Below are positions 9,001 through 11,211 of a DNA stretch of 11,211 nucleotides, piece by piece. Position 1 is the stretch's first letter. Each line of letters opens with the position of its first letter. The stretch covers positions 41,881 through 53,091 of the forward strand of contig DEWI01000063.1 in NCBI GenBank assembly GCA_002363575.1, read 5' to 3'. The DNA is from Verrucomicrobia bacterium UBA3214. Its GTDB lineage: Bacteria > Verrucomicrobiota > Kiritimatiellia > RFP12 > UBA1067. The translations under genes and the position numbers were made by a program. The notes under the pieces are model-generated. The model did no database searches. It was not told the origin of the DNA and saw only the letters and a list, made by a program, of their open reading frames with translations.

Positions 9001-10646
9001 ATCGCGTACCAGACCTCGCTGCCGGTAATGTCGCTCGGCCGTCCGGCGCCGCCTCGCGCGCCGGCATCCGCAACAGATGCATCATAGCCCGCGCCACCTG
9101 CGCCGCCGCCGCCAGCGCCGCTTTGCGTCACAGTGCCATTGCCGCCAGGATAGCCCCAGCCGCCCCATTCGCTGGACGCTTGCAACGCCGCGCCGCCGTC
9201 TTTCGCGCTGCTTCTGTACGAGCCGCCGCCGCCGGAACCGCCTTCGCGGCCCACCGCATTCGCGTCGCTGCTGCCGATGCCGCCGCCGCCGCCGCCATAC
9301 GCATAGAGATTCGTCGTGCTGCCTATGACGACATAAGACGGCCCGCCGTCTGCGCCGATGCTTACGCTGGTGCCGGTTCTTGCCGGCGCGCCCGCGCCCA
9401 CCTTGACGGTGTAAGTACCAGGGCCGATATAAAAGACATCGTCGATCATGCCGCCGGCGCCGCCGCCGCCGGCGCCGCCGTACGACGTGCCTGTACGGCC
9501 GGGATTCGCGCCGCCGCCGCCGCCGCCGACCGCGAGGATGCGCGCTTTCACGCCGTAAGGGATATAGAAGGAACTCTCCGATGCCGTGCCAGTGAAGGTA
9601 AGCAAGGCGTTTGTCGTGGCGCCGCCGTCCGTTACGACTTCGCCGCCGGAAACGCCGTCGCCGGACGCCCTCAGCTTGTAGCGTATTGCGACGATGCCAG
9701 AGCCGCCGGCGCCGCTTATGCGGGAATTGTTCGTGCCGCCGCCGCCGCCGCCGGCGCCGGTATTCGGCTTGCCTGGCTTGCCGGTCGCGCTCGTGACGCC
9801 GGATTCTCCATAGCCGTCATTGGAAATTCCATCGCCGGAAACACCTGCGCTGTTTGCGCCTCTTCCGCCGCCGCCGAATGCGTAAAGAACGTCTTCGCCG
9901 GTAATGTCGTTCGAGACGCCTGCGCCGCCATTGCCGCCTGTTCCGGAGACGGCATTCGCGGCTGCGCCGCCTGCGCCGCCGCCGCCCGCTCCGGTGTAGT
10001 TGCCTGCGCCTTTGCCGCCGGCGCCGCCCTGCCCGGCCGTTCCCGCTCCGCCGGCGCCGTTGTTCGTGCCGCCGCCGCCGGACGCACCGGCCAATCCCAC
10101 CGTGTTTCCGGAGGTGCCGCCGCCGCCGCCGCCGAGCGCCATCAGCACTTCAACGCCGCTCGTCGCATTCGTAATTGTCGTAGCCGAGCCATTGTTGCCG
10201 CGCAGCTGCCAGCCGGCCGACGAACCGACGGACGCACCGCCTGCCCCCACGACGATACTGTATGTCTGGCCGGAGGCAAAGCCATACGCATTGCCCTCGC
10301 CGTGGATATAGCCGCCGGCGCCGCCGCCGCCGCCGCAATCCGATCCGCCGGAACCGCCGCCGCCTACCGCGAGGACGCGGTACGTCGTGGCGTTGATGAG
10401 GTTCTCGGCGGGGATGGAAAATTCCGCCGCTGCGGCGGCGGTGGTGAAAATATGCACGATGTCAACCGTGCCGTCGGAATTCGTTATTTTCCTGACTTCA
10501 TCGCCGCCGATCGCGCCGCCGGCCGCAACGACTGCCGACTGCTCGACTATTTCAAAATCCCCGCGCGCCGTCAAGGTGCACAGCATGCACGCCGCCGCGC
10601 ATAACGCGACGCCGCGCATCTTGGCTCTGCCAAATGCTCTAGTCAT
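45..10646 (-). CDS. Giant secreted multidomain protein (Gly-rich, DUF2341, LamG, repeated beta-sandwich modules, LTD); putative surface adhesin or glycan-binding protein
   Basis: This is an intact 3,533-residue frame. It starts at ATG 10646, seven bases after GGAGG; a later ATG (residue 10) has no comparable ribosome site. Residues 1-29 are a Sec-type signal peptide with a likely A-R-G cleavage site. Visible modules in order: Gly-rich copy 1 (about 60-325) and copy 2 (343-622); two Ig-like segments (626-806); DUF2341-like (818-908); LamG-like (930-1195); Ig-like (1199-1293); repeated beta-sandwich modules (1330-1592, 1940-2380, 2388-2570, 2572-2752), with related Ig-like units after the first and fourth; LTD-like (2933-3172); unrecognised C-terminus (3180-3533). 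All recognised types are extracellular binding or structural folds, and I see no enzyme motif. The C-terminus is hydrophilic (ends AAEEGE), with no membrane anchor or known sorting signal, so the secretion route is unclear. A role in adhesion or polysaccharide binding is inference. The frame has no internal disruption over 10.6 kb, which argues for selection. The next gene overlaps the stop codon. Confidence 0.95.
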   Translation of the reverse strand: MTRAFGRAKMRGVALCAAACMLCTLTARGDFEIVEQSAVVAAGGAIGGDEVRKITNSDGTVDIVHIFTTAAAAAEFSIPAENLINATTYRVLAVGGGGSGGSDCGGGGGAGGYIHGEGNAYGFASGQTYSIVVGAGGASVGSSAGWQLRGNNGSATTITNATSGVEVLMALGGGGGGTSGNTVGLAGASGGGGTNNGAGGAGTAGQGGAGGKGAGNYTGAGGGGAGGAAANAVSGTGGNGGAGVSNDITGEDVLYAFGGGGRGANSAGVSGDGISNDGYGESGVTSATGKPGKPNTGAGGGGGGTNNSRISGAGGSGIVAIRYKLRASGDGVSGGEVVTDGGATTNALLTFTGTASESSFYIPYGVKARILAVGGGGGGANPGRTGTSYGGAGGGGAGGMIDDVFYIGPGTYTVKVGAGAPARTGTSVSIGADGGPSYVVIGSTTNLYAYGGGGGGIGSSDANAVGREGGSGGGGSYRSSAKDGGAALQASSEWGGWGYPGGNGTVTQSGAGGGGAGGAGYDASVADAGARGGAGRPSDITGSEVWYAMGGGGGAHSGTGGAGGEGVGDSYDDNGRPYGSGASGSLAAAAGKPGTGSGGGGGSNASRSGGAGGSGIVIIRILDELQGALEKPAADLGSIPADGTMHTPYTENLAYFEIDGDIEESEVGEYSFTLKPRGTLKWSDGTQDAFTCTWRIVAAPLVIDSFTVAGWQAGEIPSSPVVSSSSHALADGWYYYQARTAGTTKWTRLETSKWLEWAKGLDAGAYQVRVVFTENAAYSLSADEGWEEIADGAWTPANGTADFTVRDIVVDGVTFPSYLGYHAIVDITPPDGADLENFPMLVRISASSPAGMYRQAKADGSDIRFTLPNAPDTPLPSEVETWNTSGESFVWVKVPRYAAGERIVMSWGELATLDEEGNEIAMAIPAVNPVDVWSGYTGVWHMSENIGASAAATTLSADSTDNGYDGVPFHATTQGDETYCAGMVSTAGAIGNGRVISSQKQLGTHLRLAGTQAVELGGKFVVSGWINASDIQASNGIISRKHHATNAWTGDLSGFEVSFWGTSGAGPRSFAIMGGNGTAKQFATAKPFKDLGWTHIAIVYDSTGDTPLATVYINGQTHEGYSQEINTAPTDNAKELMLGGNPDNNTSHPSFCGALDEWRVSTVESATTPEWIAADYAQAAGACTIGDVYVNYEARFMNRWFIEPSVSPVEFKAGEEATLSAGEGAYGSAGVSIEIWKMDGEPVKLDATGLDGLEPGQYKVVFKIPSSGDAEESGTGTRTWTALETEIYITIREDLTVTALGDATQATLKGRVLLANDDSGTAQPISWQNYTATANAYTRWIAEGEIAASATYPYLYTNRVSTLTSLSPVEELCGGTNIWYLQNVFVGHTVLRTGFAADQNFLPHSRSGDRLGTVDGAAIGASLAMLNRGETNTQNAVAIYSPCYTNGIGTIYFDAVNGWTNHAAADGTEYNRIVVEVLTESRYGKVPVDDEVDDGSVRFGNVRDARWTKVGMTALKIVDGALAETIVTNELALAIETGGDKSFYRVIVNGDGVLNTREPCRFRIRRVASAPVFAEANAGFILVDNIEVSYPAMRADLKPLGHFDAEKRGAQIVGWGGAFSPAFPSATSKAVYGRMEAEYTTNPMAQVANGGTNFIASAALYYRWRYLSQRIGEWKSVPLVRGTSDYFTTQAALELPAEPGDVEFYSRISLAAPYYQYCDYSGLGIGTPDWTEEIASVENTCVADETPATHSAAKNMSRGDHWFARLRDGASDWEQIGVEIIDASGATNTHWAALSGDHRWRAFYRAPTNGTEKISFRIVGRNFQETGARDWATNETFFAIDSAEYTDGGLMSGTYSEGETWQALEIDDITGYALFQIDDSARSIVVVHADYQNFNAWTDAQNSNFISAFLSGDETNRTGVAASKQTFTSLFGTWKTMSDTNTNYWRETFSSLTEATAGEMKFNTELLTFNGWKGRNAKYVPESYTTVKTGSLYNYALQIRGNGLGALEYSAGAIKPRGLGTLTFSARLASSLEDDGLAFCDVDGMTSLSNYTFNASFRASTNATSAANGFVAAVAANYRDNKGWYEMRFVQTSAAAAVLELWKHKKVSGMKGMQSYFLGASTNTGIFATLADTSGAKYSASKYARLAISVTNLTATSVKVTGLVGTEAVDFGGLGATGATNAKCAIVEFTDTGSDEYGGAALMKGTFGVNIANCPGEFIGPRYIARPLVAPNPSAAAGTKAPGSASAFKVYSAAQDVSFPGNVDWKNAMNTLTGDSTDYEEWSVPAGYWDTVNVQNRWNGLMALAPAQTLGVYVASEGKTTFGTTAASALARVSVNSFSVVTNTVPLRLNDGDAVQIRVIEDDNPSEVVIDDASFSEWRGADWEELDSSVIANKPSRFANEFAYTNYTFTSCWVKDKALLMSARRTATNGVCSIVSPLMDGYQYANGYVSGIGLGQIYFEYKDADKNAKLLVQALTAASKQSGAYADAWAAADSAAWTTIDTIDFSTMTEDERVSGAVSRYLGMHGVIGLMRIVVPKDLVAAVQDEEDEDNFGDVTITKVETRDEPEVDGRSWHGWNVRTLGDTADSEGRMLLADFTESPTGLSLALNNSLESDTYAENAAEYRQHLPYVQTPEFGSDAVGAITFKARRYDTSTGSAAAYITLYGKKAGQAAEKWHWMRDFKVVSNSYSNFSYTTTSSETYSAFRIAVRLAEETADADSYDNSDAAENALWTGENPVRVLVEEVAVTEAIRPRVGFRNVGAFRSDMNGEEAVPGVPGAAEQPLCNEVWGVQCEIYKAQLAEKIDFETVAPRVYLHWYAGTEPWGAENWMAAEGAHLSNELMRVETEDGRFVFRSSYKWSPNSVVPLSTIPGSVVQYRLEVVYNQLNDQKQIITGSDSLKALDWSTPSWYRPVDLNEGKDGFSAYTILDSVAPNWAWINEVNIFGEEDARTYENHDADCQFIEIAAPVSADLSGWYVEALEADGASIIHTNRVATFGQDGISGIKVANVASNMSFRVIASPLSQPARSDKLAGAYEFDGIWNFTGVTNYNSSTYLKSGEIMPYSAVALRLVRPSGIVEHEIVAMGTNLWAGVDYYEDVYSGRSAATNLNAISAGRADFIYIGDDDDSSNSFSNSLGVVEVAGGDYSCWTNGVFNTWTNACVRTPGRINAGQIIHGNAPDPLGGGMILLGKVEGNHVRIFDEAGVPHAAGDDIALYVQQGVATNLYYETDPWFAVTGATWRLTTGGKTYFSPSSLEADGRWRVTVGGEAISNSIEVVAAAAPDAEAARYLDGNRYDEAVMEWLTDGQSLYGDEWPAATNIYLANFRLLGSSETAPLTLTEMYWLDIPPTVSNLWLVGGITNWEHVVRTIDGVENDHRTIHAKLYITNENDSVAVKIGGIERAAWAPYALRGVVPGTDSRGYSGAWPGATFKVKGKLRSLFGTPRDLYWVTIRKFTFDENSFDEGFVSKIELSDPRKSASNPGYKQWSEHFAEHPDDNPFYLWRLDDSTGISPAVERLAAENFYTYLDDNAAEEGE
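48..1109 (-). other. Unrecognised C-terminal region (residues about 3180-3533)
   Basis: I do not recognise this region. Visible features are beta-like strands (MILLGKVEG, HVRIFDEAG, RWRVTVGG), a central LTLTEMYWLDIPPT (3334-3347), then KLYITNENDSVAVKIGG and DLYWVTIRKFTF. The tail is acidic and hydrophilic, ending LDDNAAEEGE. There is no terminal hydrophobic helix or positively charged tail. It could be a family-specific export or anchoring domain, but nothing in the sequence proves this. Confidence 0.35.
53..58 (-). promoter_or_regulatory. Shine-Dalgarno of the coupled downstream gene
   Basis: A perfect AGGAGG read from 58 to 53 lies within the last codons (E-E-G-E) of the giant gene. It serves the ATG at 48 (4 nt away) or the ATG at 42 (10 nt away). 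A strong site buried in coding sequence supports re-initiation at the ATGA overlap. Confidence 0.75.
1131..1850 (-). other. Lamin-tail-like (LTD) domain (residues about 2933-3172)
   Basis: The characteristic order is present: WINEVNIFG (2936-2944), QFIEIAAP (2959-2966), then LSGWYVEA (2971-2978), and a late RTPGRINAGQ (3161-3170), the TPGxxN ending common in bacterial LTD proteins. The segment is longer than a typical LTD of about 100-150 residues, so an insertion or an associated domain is likely. LTDs are Ig-fold modules of secreted or cell-surface bacterial proteins, thought to bind or anchor. Confidence 0.7.
1947..2390 (-). repeat. Ig-like unit E2 following module D (residues about 2753-2900)
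   Basis: This unit parallels E1. It has RVGFRNVGAFRSDM (2753-2766), set against LKPLGHFDAEKR before E1, then VWGVQCEIY (2787-2795), RVYLHWYAGTEPWGAENWMA (2811-2830) and VQYRLEVVY (2874-2882). Both E units are followed by a P-x-W segment (GTPDWTEEI and STPSWYRPV). Boundaries are approximate. Confidence 0.45.
2391..2933 (-). repeat. Repeated beta-sandwich module D (residues about 2572-2752)
   Basis: The module starts with SWHGWNVRTLGD and carries VQTPEFGSDAVGAITFKAR (2630-2648). It closes with VRVLVEEVAVTEAI (2737-2750). It aligns with modules A to C on the TP, G-x-h-x-F and closing-strand landmarks. It is followed by Ig-like unit E2. Confidence 0.55.
2937..3485 (-). repeat. Repeated beta-sandwich module C (residues about 2388-2570)
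   Basis: The module starts with DWEELDSSV. It carries SPLMDGYQYANGYVSGIGLG (2436-2455) and then QIYFEYKD, and it closes with GDVTITKVET. The GIGLGQIYFEY block is the closest match to module A (NGIGTIYFDA). It abuts module D with almost no linker. Confidence 0.55.
3507..4829 (-). repeat. Repeated beta-sandwich module B, expanded (residues about 1940-2380)
   Basis: Landmarks are FNGWKGRN (1969-1976), GLGTLTFSAR (2018-2027), and the closing strand VVIDDASFSEW (2368-2378). This copy is about 440 residues, roughly twice the others. The extra sequence carries further strand-like segments (WYEMRFVQ, KYARLAISV, AQTLGVYVA), so it may contain a second domain that I cannot separate by eye. Confidence 0.45.
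5457..5849 (-). repeat. Ig-like unit E1 following module A (residues about 1600-1730)
   Basis: Landmarks are AVYGRMEAEY (1630-1639), ALYYRWRY (1659-1666), EWKSVPL (1673-1679) and a later GDVEFYSRI (1700-1708). The same order reappears in E2 after module D (VWGVQCEIY, RVYLHWYAG, ENWMAA, GSVVQYRLEV). Module plus Ig-like unit therefore behaves as a larger duplicated block. Limits are estimates. Confidence 0.45.
5871..6659 (-). repeat. Repeated beta-sandwich module A (residues about 1330-1592)
   Basis: The diagnostic block is YSPCYTNGIGTIYFDA (1440-1455), followed by a hydrophobic strand (NRIVVEVL) and a closing strand FILVDNIEVSY (1580-1590). The same order (SP or TP, then G-hG-x-h-x-F, then a closing V-D/E strand) recurs in modules B, C and D. 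I do not recognise a named family; a jelly-roll or carbohydrate-binding-like fold is inferred from the strand pattern. Confidence 0.55.
6768..7052 (-). other. Ig-like segment after LamG (residues about 1199-1293)
   Basis: The segment has a beta-strand pattern: VSPVEFKAGEEATLSAG, VSIEIWKMDG, GLEPGQYKVVFKI and ETEIYITI. This resembles bacterial Ig-like or cadherin-like spacer domains, but I cannot name the family. It separates the LamG domain from the repeated-module half of the protein. Confidence 0.4.
7062..7859 (-). other. LamG / concanavalin-like domain (residues about 930-1195)
   Basis: The domain begins with GVWHMSEN (938-945). It contains the jelly-roll signatures VVSGWINA (1021-1028), WTHIAIVYD (1093-1101), VYINGQ (1111-1116) and GALDEWRV (1153-1160), the usual LamG_3 order. 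These domains bind glycans or other ligands in secreted and surface proteins. No glycosidase catalytic pair is evident. The ligand cannot be inferred. Confidence 0.85.
7923..8195 (-). other. DUF2341-like domain (residues about 818-908)
   Basis: Key positions fit the family as I know it: FPMLVRI (838-844), SDIRFT (861-866), PLPSEVETWN (874-883), FVWVKVP (889-895) and a closing IVMSWG (903-908). DUF2341 domains commonly sit directly before a LamG/concanavalin-like domain in exported proteins, as here. The molecular function of the family is not established; binding is assumed. Confidence 0.78.
8229..8771 (-). other. Two Ig-like segments (residues about 626-806)
   Basis: The first segment (626-700) has the pattern VGEYSFTLKPRGTLKWSDGT followed by TCTWRIV, a compact beta domain seen in secreted proteins of this kind. 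The second (700-806) carries the alternating-strand pattern GWYYYQAR, TKWTRLE, GAYQVRVVFTE and TADFTV. Domain limits are estimated by eye. They probably act as spacers between the Gly-rich region and the DUF2341/LamG pair. Confidence 0.5.
8781..9620 (-). repeat. Glycine-rich domain, copy 2 (residues about 343-622)
   Basis: This copy has the same plan as copy 1: lead FTGTASESSFYIP, RILAVGGGGGG (369), LYAYGGGGGG (447), DITGSEVWYAMGGGGG (539), and the close GAGGSGIVIIRI (610-621). The C-terminal halves of the two copies align closely (NDITGEDVLYAFGGGG against SDITGSEVWYAMGGGG). The DNA shares the 13-mer gccggtaatgtcg in both (about 9022 and 9899), pointing to an old tandem duplication. Confidence 0.8.
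9672..10469 (-). repeat. Glycine-rich domain, copy 1 (residues about 60-325)
   Basis: The copy opens with a short beta-like lead (FTTAAAAAEFSIP), then RVLAVGGGG at residue 90. Runs of Gly follow, broken by LMALGGGGGG (about 168) and LYAFGGGG (about 254), and it closes with GAGGSGIVAIRY (312-323). This pattern of hydrophobic strand plus Gly run, closing on SGIVxIRY, matches the bacterial and phage glycine-rich domain (Gly_rich_2 type, from memory). It is rich in GCC triplets at DNA level. Copy 2 follows after a linker of about 17 residues. Confidence 0.8.
10560..10646 (-). other. Signal peptide of the giant protein
   Basis: Residues 1-29 show a basic n-region (R3, R7, K9, R11), a hydrophobic core (GVALCAAACMLCTL) and a small-residue A-x-G site (A-R-G before D30), as expected for signal peptidase I. 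The three cysteines in the core do not sit in a convincing lipobox, so a lipoprotein is less likely. Confidence 0.85.
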
Positions 10647-10652
10647 TTTAGC

Positions 10653-10659
10653 ACCTCCC
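10653..10659 (-). promoter_or_regulatory. Shine-Dalgarno of the giant gene
   Basis: GGGAGGT is read from 10659 to 10653, with six bases between it and the ATG at 10646. It decides the start against the internal ATG at 10619, which has no purine-rich site at the right distance. Confidence 0.85.
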
Positions 10660-10730
10660 GCTTAAATCTCTCCTTTTTTGCATTGCCCCGCAGGTTTCGA
10701 CAACTTTTCTATCTTTCCTTCTTATAACCC

Positions 10731-10743
10731 GCGAGCGGCTCGC
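10731..10743 (-). other. Small hairpin in the leader of the giant gene
   Basis: GCGAG-CCG-CTCGC on the minus strand forms a 5-bp stem with a 3-nt loop, about 85 nt before the start codon. No T-run follows, so it is not a classical terminator. It may be an RNA-stability element or have no role. Confidence 0.3.
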
Positions 10744-10794
10744 CCGGCCTCTTCCGCATGCAGACCGCAACTCGCCCATCTTCAAGCGTTCGTT

Positions 10795-10848
10795 ATTTTA
10801 GCATAAAGCGGCATGGAATGCAATGGGGCGCGAAAAAGCATTTTTCAC
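10795..10848 (-). promoter_or_regulatory. Putative sigma70-type promoter with extended -10 and UP-like element
   Basis: Read on the minus strand: TTGCAT (10823-10818), a 17-base spacer ending in TGC, then TAAAAT (10800-10795). The -10 matches TATAAT in five of six positions and has the TGn extension; the -35 matches TTGACA only in TTG. Upstream, at roughly -44 to -60 relative to a start near 10788, lies AAAAATGCTTTTT (10845-10833), an A/T-tract block placed like an UP element. It would give a leader of about 140 nt. Placement relies on consensus only. Confidence 0.5.
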
Positions 10849-10890
10849 CCCTTCCGCCGCCCTACGGAAGCCGCGCCCTCCCACCCAACC

Positions 10891-10999
10891 GCAAAGCCCC
10901 GACGGGCCGACACAAATATAGCCGGGGGTGAGCGCGCAAAGCGCGCGCAACCCCCGGATTTCGTTCGAAGAACGACCAAACCCCGAAGGGGTGGCACAA
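10891..10999. repeat. Intergenic hairpin repeat, unit 1
   Basis: This unit is paired with unit 2 (11018-11127). The two share a start gcaaagccccga, an exact 40-nt core (10918-10957 and 11046-11085) and an exact 21-nt end (10979-10999 and 11107-11127). Between core and end the units differ; unit 1 has its own 6-bp hairpin tcgttc-gaa-gaacga (10961-10975). No coding content. It resembles a REP-type dispersed intergenic element, but I cannot name the family. Confidence 0.85.
10922..10957. repeat. Core hairpin of repeat unit 1
   Basis: An 8-bp outer stem ccgggggt/acccccgg encloses a small 2x3 internal loop and a 6-bp inner stem gcgcgc/gcgcgc with an AAA loop. It is identical to the hairpin at 11050-11085. 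No T-run follows on the plus strand; the minus strand continues with only a weak ctatatttg. Confidence 0.85.
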
Positions 11000-11017
11000 C
11001 GCCGGATGGGGTGTAGC

Positions 11018-11127
11018 GCAAAGCCCCGAATGGGGCGGCACATAAATAGCCGGGGGTGAGCGCGCAAAGCGCGCGCAACCCCCGGTGTTGGCACAAAAGA
11101 GGACCGAACCCCGAAGGGGTGGCACAA
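11018..11127. repeat. Intergenic hairpin repeat, unit 2
   Basis: This is the second copy in direct orientation, offset about 127-128 nt from unit 1. It opens with the hairpin gcccc-gaat-ggggc (11023-11036), then the 40-nt core, a variable stretch, and the 21-nt end. The variable stretch has unrelated sequence to that of unit 1, so conservation is concentrated on the structured parts. Confidence 0.85.
11050..11085. repeat. Core hairpin of repeat unit 2
   Basis: This is a base-for-base copy of the hairpin at 10922-10957, with the same 8-bp and 6-bp stems and AAA loop. Confidence 0.85.
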
Positions 11128-11163
11128 TTGCCCTGACGATATTGAAACGCCCGTTGTGACCCA

Positions 11164-11184
11164 TTGTGTCACCCCTTCGGGGTT
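11164..11184. repeat. Inverted partial copy of the repeat end element
   Basis: Read on the minus strand, these 21 bases match the 21-nt end of units 1 and 2 except for one base (ggggtgacac against ggggtggcac). They face unit 2 across a 36-nt spacer, so together with 11107-11127 they form a long inverted repeat. Confidence 0.8.
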
Positions 11185-11211
11185 CGATTGGATATTGCAC
11201 CGATACCGGGG

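Larger units (their letters stand above)
10647..11211. other. Non-coding upstream region
   Basis: These 565 bases contain no convincing gene on either strand. From left to right they hold the ribosome site and leader of the giant gene (10647-10788), the putative promoter (10795-10848), a 6-bp inverted repeat cttccg/cggaag (10851-10870), and the hairpin repeat array (10891-11184). The remaining 27 bases run off the window. Short open frames across the repeats translate low-quality Arg/Ala/Pro-rich peptides in several frames and look spurious. Confidence 0.7.

Noticed and set aside
10557..10565. RGD cell-attachment motif near the mature N-terminus
   Set aside because: R-G-D falls at residues 28-30, across the predicted signal-peptide cleavage site, so it would be destroyed or be coincidental.
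8709..10604. A 631-codon plus-strand open frame opposite the glycine-rich region
   Set aside because: It is dominated by Ala and Arg from reading the Gly codon runs backwards; no start signal and no family resemblance.
10578..10605. Lipoprotein lipobox in the signal peptide
   Set aside because: The cysteines at residues 16, 20 and 23 are not preceded by a standard L-(A/S/T)-(G/A) box and lie within the hydrophobic core; an A-R-G site further on fits signal peptidase I better.
10832..10846. gaaaaa-gca-tttttc hairpin as a terminator or regulatory stem
   Set aside because: The stem is purely A/T beyond its ends and lies where an UP element would sit, which is the simpler reading.
10922..11085. 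Rho-independent terminators
   Set aside because: The stems are strong but neither strand shows a clear T-run directly after them; the minus-strand flanks are only weakly T-rich.
10891..11127. CRISPR array
   Set aside because: Only two units, each about 110 nt with complex internal hairpins, a 17-nt gap between them and no cas genes in view.
10798..11200. Several overlapping minus-strand open frames of 80-124 codons across the hairpin repeats
   Set aside because: All read the same repeat in different frames and give repeated Arg/Ala/Pro-rich peptides (such as GVARALRAHPRL). Similarity between them comes from the DNA repeat, not from protein conservation.

Overview
The window holds one very large gene on the minus strand (45-10646, 3,533 codons). 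It also holds the first 16 codons of a gene that overlaps its stop codon (1-48, minus) and a non-coding, hairpin-rich region upstream (10647-11211). I see no tRNA, rRNA, transposase, integrase or CRISPR array. By eye the DNA is GC-rich with GC-rich third codon positions, which explains the many long open frames on the wrong strand or in the wrong frame inside the big gene.

The giant protein has a Sec-type signal peptide and then only modules of the extracellular, beta-sandwich kind. In order these are: two copies of a glycine-rich domain; two short Ig-like segments; a DUF2341-like domain; a LamG/concanavalin-like domain; another Ig-like segment; four diverged copies of a beta-sandwich module, two of them followed by a related Ig-like unit; a lamin-tail-like (LTD) domain; and a C-terminal region of about 350 residues that I do not recognise. 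I see no catalytic signature, transmembrane anchor, LPXTG, PEP-CTERM or type IX sorting signal. The likely role is surface adhesion or glycan binding, inferred from domain type only.

Giant secreted proteins that combine DUF2341, LamG, LTD and glycine-rich domains, with Trp- and Asn/Thr-rich sequence, are most familiar to me from the PVC group (Kiritimatiellota, Lentisphaerota and other Verrucomicrobiota relatives), often in gut or marine metagenomes. That assignment is a moderate-confidence inference.

For expression, the start at 10646 has a strong Shine-Dalgarno. About 150 bases further upstream is a plausible sigma70-type promoter with an extended -10 and an A/T-tract UP-like element, giving a leader of about 140 nt. 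At the other end the stop codon overlaps the next start as ATGA, behind an AGGAGG, so the two genes are probably translationally coupled. The partner gene may help export, anchor or process the giant protein, but too little of it is present to tell.

Upstream of the promoter lie two roughly 110-nt repeat units about 127 nt apart that share an exact 40-nt core with a strong hairpin. A short CCCC-GAA-GGGG element recurs four times directly and once inverted. This looks like a dispersed intergenic repeat family and is the best candidate for something undescribed in the window, together with the repeat architecture of the giant protein.
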